Below, piece after piece: positions 54,408 to 62,615 of a DNA stretch of 64,000 nucleotides; the first letter of the stretch is position 1, and every line of letters begins with the position of its first letter. A program made the position numbers and the translations under genes. Source of the stretch: Algoriphagus chordae. Lineage in GTDB: Bacteria; Bacteroidota; Bacteroidia; Cytophagales; Cyclobacteriaceae. The stretch spans positions 1-64,000 of the forward strand of contig NZ_QKZT01000013.1 in assembly GCF_003254055.1 (NCBI RefSeq), in the 5' to 3' direction. The notes under the pieces were generated by a model. That model was not told the origin of the DNA, did no database searches, and worked only from the letters and a program-made list of their open reading frames with translations.

Positions 54408-55265
54408 GTGGCATTAGATCAATACCAAGAAGAAGAGGAAGAAGAAGGAGGAATGTCCTTTTTGGACCATTTAGAGTCATTACGCTGGCACCTGCTGCGT
54501 TCAGTTGCAGCTATTCTGATTTTATCCGTTGCGGCCTTTTTAGCCAAAAGCTTCGTATTTGGAGTCGTAATCTTAGGACCATCCAAGGTGGACTTTGTGA
54601 CTTACAGGTGGCTCTGTGAGATTAGCGACTATGTGGGTATGCCGGCACTTTGTATAGATGAATTACCATTCACTATCCAAAGTAGGCAAATGACAGGTCA
54701 GTTTACCATGCACATGACCTCGAGTTTTGTGGTTGGATTTATTGCTGCCTTTCCTTTTGTATTCTGGGAAGTATGGCGTTTTATTAGCCCGGGGCTTTAT
54801 GATCAGGAGAAAAACGCTGCAAGAGGCGCCGTTTTCTTTGTAAGTATGTTGTTCTTCATGGGAGCTGCATTTGGATATTATATTCTATCTCCACTTTCGA
54901 TCAATTTCCTCTCAAACTATCAGTTGGATCCGTCGATTCTCAATGAATTTGACATTACTTCCTATATTTCTACGCTGACCATGTTGGTACTTGCTTCGGC
55001 GATTATGTTCCAGCTGCCCGTAGTGGTTTACTTCTTGGCAATGTCAGGCTTGGTCACTTCAGGTATGCTTAGATCATACAGAAGGCATGCGATCGTAGTG
55101 ATTTTGGTGTTGTCAGCGATTATTACGCCTCCAGATGTGATCTCTCAGATTTTGATCTCAATGCCAATTTTGGTTTTGTATGAAGCCGGAATTCAGATAG
55201 CAAAGAGACTTGAAAAGAAACGAGCTAAGAGAAAAGCTGAGGAAGATATAGATGATGCGCTTTAA
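54408..55265 (+). CDS. tatC: Sec-independent protein translocase TatC
   Basis: Receptor subunit of the twin-arginine pathway for folded proteins. GTG start. An acidic N-terminus (EEEEEEGG) precedes the family motif MSFLDHLESLRWHLLRS, then six membrane segments with FPFVFWEVWRFISPGL, which is diagnostic. The C-terminus is Lys/Glu-rich. The 285 residues include an insertion in the first periplasmic loop, usual for Bacteroidota. It follows glyA by 16 bases. Confidence 0.93.
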   Translation: MALDQYQEEEEEEGGMSFLDHLESLRWHLLRSVAAILILSVAAFLAKSFVFGVVILGPSKVDFVTYRWLCEISDYVGMPALCIDELPFTIQSRQMTGQFTMHMTSSFVVGFIAAFPFVFWEVWRFISPGLYDQEKNAARGAVFFVSMLFFMGAAFGYYILSPLSINFLSNYQLDPSILNEFDITSYISTLTMLVLASAIMFQLPVVVYFLAMSGLVTSGMLRSYRRHAIVVILVLSAIITPPDVISQILISMPILVLYEAGIQIAKRLEKKRAKRKAEEDIDDAL

Positions 55266-55332
55266 TTATAGACATAAGTATTAAATACCTAGACCAAAGT
55301 ATTAAGAGTCAAGATTTTAGAATCAAGATATC

Positions 55333-55382
55333 CTTCGACTTCGCTCTGGATGACGATCATGTCAGGCTGAGCGGAGTCGAAG
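55333..55382. repeat. REP-like inverted repeat
   Basis: CTTCGACTTCGCTC (55333-55346) and GAGCGGAGTCGAAG (55369-55382) pair except for one G-T. The consensus CTTCGACTCCGCTCAG is a common mobile intergenic palindrome in Bacteroidota. It lies in the 218-base gap between tatC and rpiB. Confidence 0.7.
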
Positions 55383-55483
55383 CCTTAGGGATAAAAGAGT
55401 TAATAGAATACAACATAAAATTTAAAGACAAGATAGAAGGCATTACTAATGTCTTCTAGCTTCGGTCTTTTAAAGAAAAAATT

Positions 55484-55921
55484 ATGGCAAAGAAAATAGC
55501 AATAGGAGGAGATCACGCAGGCTTTGAGTACAAGGCCAAATTGGTCACCAAACTCGAGTCGCAAGGCTATGAGGTAAAGGATTTTGGTCCTTTCTCAGAT
55601 GCTTCGGTAGATTATCCTGATTACGTTCATCCCTTGAGTTCAGCTATTGAAAATGGTGAATATGACTTGGGAATTGTGATTTGTGGCTCTGGAAATGGCG
55701 TTGCCATCACTGCTAATAAGCACCAGGGAATCCGAGCGGCACTTTGCTGGAACGATGAACTGGCAGCACTTTCCCGTCAGCACAACAATGCAAATGTATT
55801 GGCACTTCCTGCACGATTTATCTCTTACGAACTAGCTGAAAAGCTGGCAGAGACTTTCCTTACTACTGAGTTCGAAGGTGGTAGACACCAGAATCGTGTG
55901 AGTAAGATAGCGTGTAGTTAA
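55484..55921 (+). CDS. rpiB: ribose-5-phosphate isomerase B
   Basis: Interconverts ribose-5-phosphate and ribulose-5-phosphate. The 145-residue protein has IGGDHAGFEYK, the catalytic cysteine in VICGSGNGVAI, and GIRAALCWNDELA. Length and motifs are those of the RpiB/LacAB family. An intrinsic terminator follows. Confidence 0.94.
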   Translation: MAKKIAIGGDHAGFEYKAKLVTKLESQGYEVKDFGPFSDASVDYPDYVHPLSSAIENGEYDLGIVICGSGNGVAITANKHQGIRAALCWNDELAALSRQHNNANVLALPARFISYELAEKLAETFLTTEFEGGRHQNRVSKIACS

Positions 55922-55924
55922 AAA

Positions 55925-55956
55925 ATGTCAGATGCCGGATGTCCGGTGTTAGATGT
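55925..55956. repeat. degenerate intergenic repeat
   Basis: ATGTCAGATGCCGGATGTCC and its continuation are made of GATGnCGGATG-like units related to those at 909-933 and 1361-1385. It starts 3 bases after the rpiB stop. Confidence 0.4.
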
Positions 55957-55960
55957 AAAG

Positions 55961-55994
55961 GCCCAAACTTGAGAATTCAGGTTTGGGCTTTTTT
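55961..55994 (+). terminator. intrinsic terminator of rpiB
   Basis: GCCCAAAC (55961-55968) pairs with GTTTGGGC (55981-55988), followed by T6. Confidence 0.9.
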
Positions 55995-56006
55995 GTGCTG
56001 GTAATT

Positions 56007-56915
56007 TTAATCTTTAATCGGAATTTGGAATTCTGCCATCATCGGGAAATGGTCCGAAAGCTTTTCTGTGGCACCCTGATTGAAAATTTTCACTTGTGAA
56101 CATGTCTGAGCGAGTGCAGGACTGGCCAAAATGTAATCTATTCTTACCCTGTTTTGTAGGATAGTTTCTGGCGTTTGATCATATAGGCCTATGAGCGCAG
56201 GACTGGGGAAAGTAAAACTTTCTTCCAGATTTGCTTTACCTAAGCTCAGATCTATGGCAGGGATACCAAGAAACTCTGCCATAGGTGCATAGTCAAATTC
56301 CCCCAGCCTAAGATTGGAATATTTCTCATTGGCACTACTCAGCATTTTTGATTTTAATTCCTTTTTGGATTCCAACCAATAGGCATCAAATGGGGACTCA
56401 GAATTGAAATCACCTAGAATGATGTAAGAATCACTTTGCAGTTCTTGAATTCGAGACTTGACTTGCTGTGCTTCTCTCAATCGGGTATCACTGTCCGAAG
56501 GGGAAAGATGTACGACAAAAAAGTCAATCCCGAAAGTCTTGACATGGAGTAAGCCATGCCAGAAGTTATCCACATTTTTCTCAATCAATTCTATGGGCTC
56601 TTTGGACGTCAGTGCAGTTGGGTAGCCTTTTTCTTTTAAGATCTGAACATAGGGATGTCCCCATTTTGCCGCATCTTGACGTAACTTTTCCTCTGTGTAT
56701 CCGCAAAGTTCCTGTAAAGCCAAGACATCGGGATTCTGTCCCTTCAGCCATTGAATTAGGCTTTCATGTCGCGTTGTATCCTTTCCCCAGTCAAAGCCAT
56801 TCCAAATATTATAGGTCATGACTTTGAGTGGTTTTACCTTCTCCTCAGCAAATGCAGTAAGGCTATAGCCAAGAATGAAAAGGGTGAGAAATAAAGTTCG
56901 GCAAAAGAGACGCAT
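56007..56915 (-). CDS. secreted endonuclease/exonuclease/phosphatase family protein
   Basis: With the ATG at 56913-56915 the protein has a clear signal peptide (FLTLFILGYSLTAFAEE). The fold shows VMTYNIWNG, PDVLALQELCG with the metal glutamate, YIILGDFNSES and LSDHFPMMAEF, the residues of the DNase I-like superfamily. Members cleave phosphodiesters in nucleic acids or lipids; the 302-residue secreted form might scavenge phosphate or DNA. Substrate not determined. Confidence 0.85.
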   Translation of the reverse strand: MRLFCRTLFLTLFILGYSLTAFAEEKVKPLKVMTYNIWNGFDWGKDTTRHESLIQWLKGQNPDVLALQELCGYTEEKLRQDAAKWGHPYVQILKEKGYPTALTSKEPIELIEKNVDNFWHGLLHVKTFGIDFFVVHLSPSDSDTRLREAQQVKSRIQELQSDSYIILGDFNSESPFDAYWLESKKELKSKMLSSANEKYSNLRLGEFDYAPMAEFLGIPAIDLSLGKANLEESFTFPSPALIGLYDQTPETILQNRVRIDYILASPALAQTCSQVKIFNQGATEKLSDHFPMMAEFQIPIKD

Positions 56916-57047
56916 TAATGTGGAGATTTTGGAGTAGTGATGTATTCCCAAGATTGGCAATACATTTCAGTATGAAAAGGATAGTTTGGGAAAAATTAGA
57001 ATTCCAAACGATATGTGGGATAGAAATTTTTTAAGACACAATCAATG

Positions 57048-60000
57048 TTACTGAACTATTCTAGTCGTAGGGTTAAGCATTTCAAGCCTCTTTTTAGTTA
57101 TTCCAATCTGATTTAAATAGTTGGTAATTCTCTGATTGTTATTCACACGCTCGACGATTTTTCCAGCAATTACAGGACCTACTCCATTTAAAACACGAAG
57201 TGCTGAAATTGCGGCTGAGTCATTCCCTGCATTTACCACTGTAGAAGTTAAGTTAAAATCTGTTTTTGCTATCCCATCTGTTCTATAGTGCGCTAACTGT
57301 CCATAGGATATGTCATTTGGAATTGGAGTCCTTTCATTTCTAATCGTTCCATCCTCTTGTACCAAATCAATAGAGCATTCTAGTCTCGTTGGAACCATCA
57401 TTTCTGCTTCCAGAATATTTGCAATTTGATTTAGGTCTTCATTGGCATGCAATCCTGTGGGTTGAGTGTCATCATTTGGGTCTCTTATTTGATCCACCCA
57501 AGGAGAAATTGTTCTACCGTAGATAGCCCTAACTGAAAAGTTTGACGCTTGCTCCTTGTCATCATTAACGTGAGTTTTCACCAAATTTTCAAAATTTCTT
57601 TCATGATCAGCATTTGCATTCTGAAATAATGGAGTAAGATTTTGCCAATCATTTCCAGGTCCCCCCACATGCCAGCTTAAGAGGTGCCCTCTAATATAGA
57701 AAGATCTGCTTCCTTGCTTTCTAGCATTTATGATTCTATAGTTTGTAGTAAACATTCCGCTATTTGCTTCAGAGCCATCATCATGCCCATCTGCCAATGC
57801 ATCAACTCTCGCAAGTGAACCGAATTCTCCATATATCGGCCCGTATATAGCTGGTGTATTATTGCCATCTGAAGGGATTGGTGCATTTTGAGTTAATAGA
57901 ACTAATTCGTTGAATAAGGTCGAAATTCTATCATTTTTTGCTGACTCCTCATCAGGTCCTACTGCTCTAGCTTGCTCAGTAGATATTTCTTGAGCCTTGG
58001 CTCTTAGTGTAGCAATTGATGAATCTGGGAAATTAGGATTTGCTTCAAGTTCAGTTATCCAAACAAGATAATCAACCGGAGTGGATGCAATTTTTAGCGT
58101 AGCATTTGCACCTTCTCCTTCAAAATACATCTCATGTCTATGCCCATCTCTGGTGGTAAGTTCACGTCTACTACCCCACCAGTTCATTACCGCATCAACA
58201 GCATTCCTTCCTGCTTGCAATATTGCTCCGCCCACACTTATTGCCCGATCGATCAACCAATCAATTGCGGCATTCACACGATCACGTAGCCCGCCTATCA
58301 TTTCGGCTATTCTAGTTCCTAATCCACGTAAGCCCACCTGATTTGCCAAGAAACCGATTGCTATTGGAATAGCTCTTGCCAGGGCATTTTCTAGGTAGTT
58401 GGCGGCATCTGCTATATTTCCTCGGGCAATATTGGCCACCCCAGCAACGAAGGAATTGACGATTTCCAGCATTTCTCGAAGCTTCTCGATAAAGGATTGT
58501 ATAGCTCGGTAGAAAGCAATAAAACTATTCACCACGGCCATAATGCCTGTCGGGTCGAGTAAGGAAAGTAAACGGGTAGTTACTTGGGTGATGATCTGAG
58601 TGACCACCCAACTCTGAACTTGCTCCAGCACCATGGTCCAGAGGTTACTCAATTGGTCCTGCACATATTCCCAGATTGCAATTGGCCCTCGTTCCCATAC
58701 ATCCTTAATGAATGTCCAAATACCTGACAAGGTATCAATCGCTCCACGTATTTGGGCAACTCGTTCGGCTCCCAGCTTCATTTCCAAACGCTCCCAGACA
58801 TTGTCCATTGTAAGACCTAATACATCTAACACAAAGCCTAAGATGCTTTCGAAGGTCAAATCTGCAGGAGGATTAATCCCTGCTGAGGCAAGTTCCCCGA
58901 ATAGCCAATCACGTAATCCACCAAGTAGGTGAGTCAGTATATTTTCAAAGAACTGTACAAAGCCCTGTTTGACTGCGCCTAGGAGATTTCGGAGGAAGCC
59001 TATAGGATCCCGCTTGATATCTGCAAAAGCACTCTGAGCATTTGCAATGATCTGCTGAACTGTCTCGATAGGGAAATTCATCACCACCAGCAGCACCTCA
59101 ATCAGAATTTGTACTATGGTCACTACAAAGGCAAAAAGTCTTTGAACTGGGGCTGCAAGTGTCTCTACAATTCGGAGGAAAGCATCAATCGGGTGAAAGA
59201 CATCTTGGATCGAAAAGCTGTTCCAAAGTCCAAGGAATAGTCCCGTGATATAGCCCCAAGAAAAGTTTAGCGTGGCTACTGCAGCATCAATTCTAGAAAC
59301 AGTTTGCTCTATGGCTCCAGTTTCTTGCATTTGCTGGAACTGCGCCTCACCGCCTGGCATCAAGCCCATAAAGCCTCTAATGAGATTGACGGTAGTTCTC
59401 GGTACAACCTCCTCGGTAAATGGATCCTTGTTGAGTATGACTGTCAGTAGGTGGAAACCTTGCTGTTCTCTAGCATAAGCTGAAAGCTGAGCAAGAAGCG
59501 CGGTTTTGATAAATTCCAGTACCTTGATTGCAACATTTGCCGCAAAGGTGAAAACCCGGGTAGTAAAGGGAGTGAAAATGGCAACTGTTCGTTGGAAAGC
59601 TCCAATTGGATCCCGAATATCTTCCAGCGAGAACGCGTTCCAAGCAGTTTCAAAAAGTGCTCGAACCTCAGTAAAACTGAAGTTGAGTGCCGCTAATTCT
59701 CCATCTATCCAATCGGCTGTGTCTTGAATTGTTCCTTCAGCACGCATTCGCTCTAGCTCATCTTCCTTGCCAATCAAAATCAAGAAATCCTCAATTTTCT
59801 CAGCTGTAGTGGAGATCACTTCTTCGCCGGTCAAAGGGTCATGTCCCAGGAGTTTGGTAAGCAGTGGATAACCAGGGAAAGCATCTGCCAATGCTTTAAG
59901 TCCAGCCATCAGAGCATCCTTAATCAGCGTAAAGATTTGATCTTTTACGCGACCTGCAAATGTCTCTATGTCCCGATAGAGCTGTCCAAAAGTTTCGTCT

Positions 60001-61079
60001 AGTATTCTAATATTCCCATCCCAGCCTTCGGTGAGCCCCATTCTATCCCAAGCTTCCTCCAAGGTATCACCTAGTCGACTTGAGGTAAGATTGAGTGATC
60101 TCATCTCGTCTTGAACCCAGGTAAAAGCATCGTTGATGATACCTAGTTCCGTTAGCTTATTGAAAAGGAGCATCCCAAAAACAGGGATCAGGCCGAGTAG
60201 TCCACCAAGAAGGTTTGGCCCATTTCGTTCGACAGATCTGCCTGCTATTGGATCATATCCGATGATTACTGTCAAAAGTGAATACCCTGGGATGTAGCTG
60301 GCAAATCTTGCCAATCCCTCTCGGGCAGCCCAAGGAAGTCGCTGTACTTGTGGTTCAGCTTTGCTGATCGTGGAAATAGGCATCCTTCTCACAGCCGCTC
60401 CTTGCTGTACCGTATGCGTCAACTCATGTGCTAAGAGATGTTTTCCATTGGACGTTTCAGGCTGATATTTTCCTTCATTGAAATAAATATCCTTGCCGTG
60501 CGTAAATGCTTGAGCTCCTAGGGCATTGCTCATTCCAGCCGCTTGCGAGCCTGTATGAATATTTACTCCACTAAAATCGGCCCCAATTTTTTGGCCCATT
60601 TCAGCTAGAACAGGAGCAGGCAGTGACTGGCCAGAACCTTTGCTCTGGCTGATCTGAGTTGAGATTTGGGGAGAAGCTGTTGGAGCACCATCTGCTGAAA
60701 GTTGGATTGCTTCCTCCTCCTCTTCTTGTCGCTGAATAGTTTGGGACAAATCTGGACTGAGCTGCACAGTTTCCTCCTCCTCTTCCATGGAACTCAGCTG
60801 GAGAATAGAGCTGCTTTCAGGGAAAGGCATCATTTGCAGAGTTTCTTCTTCCTCCTCTGTCTGCATTTGAAAAGCTGATTCTGAGCTGGATGCTGGACTC
60901 ATAGCCAGTGCTGGTGCAGCATTCGAAGGAGACATCACTACATGATTGGCGACGGAATCCGCTTCCTGCTCATATTTATCCCCGGGCCTTCCGATTTTGA
61001 GACTAGGCTGAACCACAAGCCTACTACTACCATTTCTTGATGGCATTGGTAAAGGCTTACGTTCAGCTACTGCGCTCAT
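57048..61079 (-). CDS. giant DUF4157 protein with repeats, candidate nuclease and HhH; eCIS cargo candidate
   Basis: 1343 residues, no signal peptide. Order: a disordered N-terminus with three Glu-rich motifs (71-83, 95-107, 115-127); a DUF4157 domain (about 152-228) with zinc motif HELTH at 218-222; three tandem repeats of exactly 138 residues starting at 265, 403 and 541 (each with GxxLLT, then DP); a long helical region to about 990; a candidate nuclease domain (about 1080-1225) with R1130-G-H1132 and GGPGNDWQNLTP, resembling NucA-type non-specific nucleases; and a helix-hairpin-helix (about 1293-1335, LNGVGPVIAGKIVE). DUF4157 proteins are frequent cargo of eCIS. It starts one base after the 62-residue gene, downstream of the eCIS ATPase. 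A toxin role is inferred. Confidence 0.85.
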   Translation of the reverse strand: MSAVAERKPLPMPSRNGSSRLVVQPSLKIGRPGDKYEQEADSVANHVVMSPSNAAPALAMSPASSSESAFQMQTEEEEETLQMMPFPESSSILQLSSMEEEEETVQLSPDLSQTIQRQEEEEEAIQLSADGAPTASPQISTQISQSKGSGQSLPAPVLAEMGQKIGADFSGVNIHTGSQAAGMSNALGAQAFTHGKDIYFNEGKYQPETSNGKHLLAHELTHTVQQGAAVRRMPISTISKAEPQVQRLPWAAREGLARFASYIPGYSLLTVIIGYDPIAGRSVERNGPNLLGGLLGLIPVFGMLLFNKLTELGIINDAFTWVQDEMRSLNLTSSRLGDTLEEAWDRMGLTEGWDGNIRILDETFGQLYRDIETFAGRVKDQIFTLIKDALMAGLKALADAFPGYPLLTKLLGHDPLTGEEVISTTAEKIEDFLILIGKEDELERMRAEGTIQDTADWIDGELAALNFSFTEVRALFETAWNAFSLEDIRDPIGAFQRTVAIFTPFTTRVFTFAANVAIKVLEFIKTALLAQLSAYAREQQGFHLLTVILNKDPFTEEVVPRTTVNLIRGFMGLMPGGEAQFQQMQETGAIEQTVSRIDAAVATLNFSWGYITGLFLGLWNSFSIQDVFHPIDAFLRIVETLAAPVQRLFAFVVTIVQILIEVLLVVMNFPIETVQQIIANAQSAFADIKRDPIGFLRNLLGAVKQGFVQFFENILTHLLGGLRDWLFGELASAGINPPADLTFESILGFVLDVLGLTMDNVWERLEMKLGAERVAQIRGAIDTLSGIWTFIKDVWERGPIAIWEYVQDQLSNLWTMVLEQVQSWVVTQIITQVTTRLLSLLDPTGIMAVVNSFIAFYRAIQSFIEKLREMLEIVNSFVAGVANIARGNIADAANYLENALARAIPIAIGFLANQVGLRGLGTRIAEMIGGLRDRVNAAIDWLIDRAISVGGAILQAGRNAVDAVMNWWGSRRELTTRDGHRHEMYFEGEGANATLKIASTPVDYLVWITELEANPNFPDSSIATLRAKAQEISTEQARAVGPDEESAKNDRISTLFNELVLLTQNAPIPSDGNNTPAIYGPIYGEFGSLARVDALADGHDDGSEANSGMFTTNYRIINARKQGSRSFYIRGHLLSWHVGGPGNDWQNLTPLFQNANADHERNFENLVKTHVNDDKEQASNFSVRAIYGRTISPWVDQIRDPNDDTQPTGLHANEDLNQIANILEAEMMVPTRLECSIDLVQEDGTIRNERTPIPNDISYGQLAHYRTDGIAKTDFNLTSTVVNAGNDSAAISALRVLNGVGPVIAGKIVERVNNNQRITNYLNQIGITKKRLEMLNPTTRIVQ

Positions 61080-61080
61080 T

Positions 61081-61269
61081 TCATTTTTTCTTTTCAGTTT
61101 TCATAGGAGAGGCTGCTGCCAACGGAGTCATAGGTTCCTGTTCCTCTTCTACAGGAGTCATTTTCACTTCTTGCTTTTCCTCTTTGGCAGTTTCTTTATC
61201 TTCTACCAAGACTACTACAGGCTCATTTTCATTGTCCTGTTCTTGTTGTTTTCTAACTTTCTTCTTCAT
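61081..61269 (-). CDS. Lys/Glu-rich 62-residue protein in the eCIS operon
   Basis: Composition is almost only K, E, Q, V, T, P and M; it is surely disordered (MKKKVRKQQEQDNENEPVVV, then EEEQEPMTPLAAASP and a KTEKKK tail). It overlaps the ATPase gene by 4 bases (ATGA) and stops one base before the DUF4157 gene, so all three are translationally coupled. It could be a loading tag, chaperone or linker for the cargo. No family recognised. Confidence 0.6.
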   Translation of the reverse strand: MKKKVRKQQEQDNENEPVVVLVEDKETAKEEKQEVKMTPVEEEQEPMTPLAAASPMKTEKKK

Positions 61270-62615
61270 ATCGTCCTTCCCATTTTATGATATTCTCTTC
61301 GAATTCCCTCACGAATGTCTGCAAGGTGGATGGTGGCACTTTCCTTATCCAAAGCCATCAGCAGGCTATGTTGGATCACCTGAATGATAGATCCACCCGA
61401 TAGCTCATAACTCCTCGCCAACTCATGTAGATCAACTCGATCTTCAAGTTTCACATTGGAAGGAAAACCTTTACTCCAAAGCATTTTACGCTGTTCAGGC
61501 TGTGGCATAGGGAAAAATACAGAAGCCTGAAATCGTCTCATAAAAGCTTCATCTAAGTTATTTTTGAGGTTGGTTGCCAAAATCACTAAACCGTCATAAT
61601 CTTCTATTCGCTGTAACAAATAGGACACTTCCTGATTTGCGTAGCGATCATGAGCATCGGATACAGACGTTCTTTTTCCAAAAAGGGCATCAGCTTCATC
61701 AAAAAACAGAATCCATCCTTTTCGCTCCGCTCGGTCAAATATCTTTGCTAGGTTCTTTTCCGTCTCCCCAATATATTTTGACACCATACGAGAGAGATCG
61801 ATTCGATAGACATCTAAACCTAGTTTTTGTCCTAGCAGTGTTGTTGTCAAGGTTTTCCCAGTTCCAGGTGGCCCATAGAATAGCGCCTTGAAGCCTGGCT
61901 TAAGCTTTCGATGCATACCCCATTCTTGCAGCAACTTGTCTTTATGCTTGAGCCAGATTTCTATCTCCCGCAGTTCATCAGATGTATGTGGATTAAGCAC
62001 CAAATCATCCCAGCTCATTTCTGTTTCTAAAAGTTGAGCGGGAAAATCTGCACTGAAATCAGGCTTTCTTACTTTTCCACTTGTTATCTCCTGAAGGGTA
62101 TCTCGCGAGATATTCAGCATTCCATTGAGATATGGCTCGTCAGAATCTGTTTCGCTGAATTTGAGATAAGCCTCTTTGAAAAGGGTGTTCTCTGAGCTAA
62201 GTAGATTAAGGTATTTGAATCGCTTTTCTAGATCACTTCCGGCAAGGATAAAAAGTACGGTTTCTCCGGTGGGAATAAATCCGTTGTGATTTTTGCCTTT
62301 TCGTCCTCCAAATTCCGTGAAAATCTGCTGGGTTAATTGATTCTTTCCCATGAACATATCCAGCATCTGTGGCTTGATATGAGGAACTGTAGCCAAAATC
62401 AATAGGAATCTCTCTGCTTCATTTAGCCCTAGTTTTTGGACAAGATTGGCATAAGAGCTAGCTTTTTCTAGCATGGGAGGAGCGGGTATTTCCAATACTT
62501 CCCGAATGCTATTCCCGGAATTTGAATTCATCGCCGAACGAGCCTTAAGCAAGCTTTGCAGCCAGTCTAATTCCGCTTGAATTACTCTTGCGTTATGTTG
62601 GTTTTGATTTACCAT
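61266..62615 (-). CDS. eCIS AAA+ ATPase
   Basis: AAA ATPase found in every extracellular contractile injection system (like Afp15/PVC15), thought to help assembly or cargo loading. I chose the ATG at 62613-62615 (MVNQNQHNARVIQAELDWL); the longer frame from 62669 would overlap the upstream gene by 61 bases instead of 7. Walker A is FYGPPGTGKTLTTTLLG, Walker B ILFFDEADALFGKR, then ILATNLKNNLDEAFMRRFQ with sensor 1 and the arginine finger. An N-terminal helical domain precedes it. Confidence 0.92.
   Translation of the reverse strand: MVNQNQHNARVIQAELDWLQSLLKARSAMNSNSGNSIREVLEIPAPPMLEKASSYANLVQKLGLNEAERFLLILATVPHIKPQMLDMFMGKNQLTQQIFTEFGGRKGKNHNGFIPTGETVLFILAGSDLEKRFKYLNLLSSENTLFKEAYLKFSETDSDEPYLNGMLNISRDTLQEITSGKVRKPDFSADFPAQLLETEMSWDDLVLNPHTSDELREIEIWLKHKDKLLQEWGMHRKLKPGFKALFYGPPGTGKTLTTTLLGQKLGLDVYRIDLSRMVSKYIGETEKNLAKIFDRAERKGWILFFDEADALFGKRTSVSDAHDRYANQEVSYLLQRIEDYDGLVILATNLKNNLDEAFMRRFQASVFFPMPQPEQRKMLWSKGFPSNVKLEDRVDLHELARSYELSGGSIIQVIQHSLLMALDKESATIHLADIREGIRREYHKMGRTI

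Noticed and set aside
61037..61387. 116-codon plus-strand ORF rich in Ser, Phe and Cys
   Set aside because: Mirror image of the Lys/Glu-rich small gene and the ends of its neighbours; its low complexity is the complement of the real frame.
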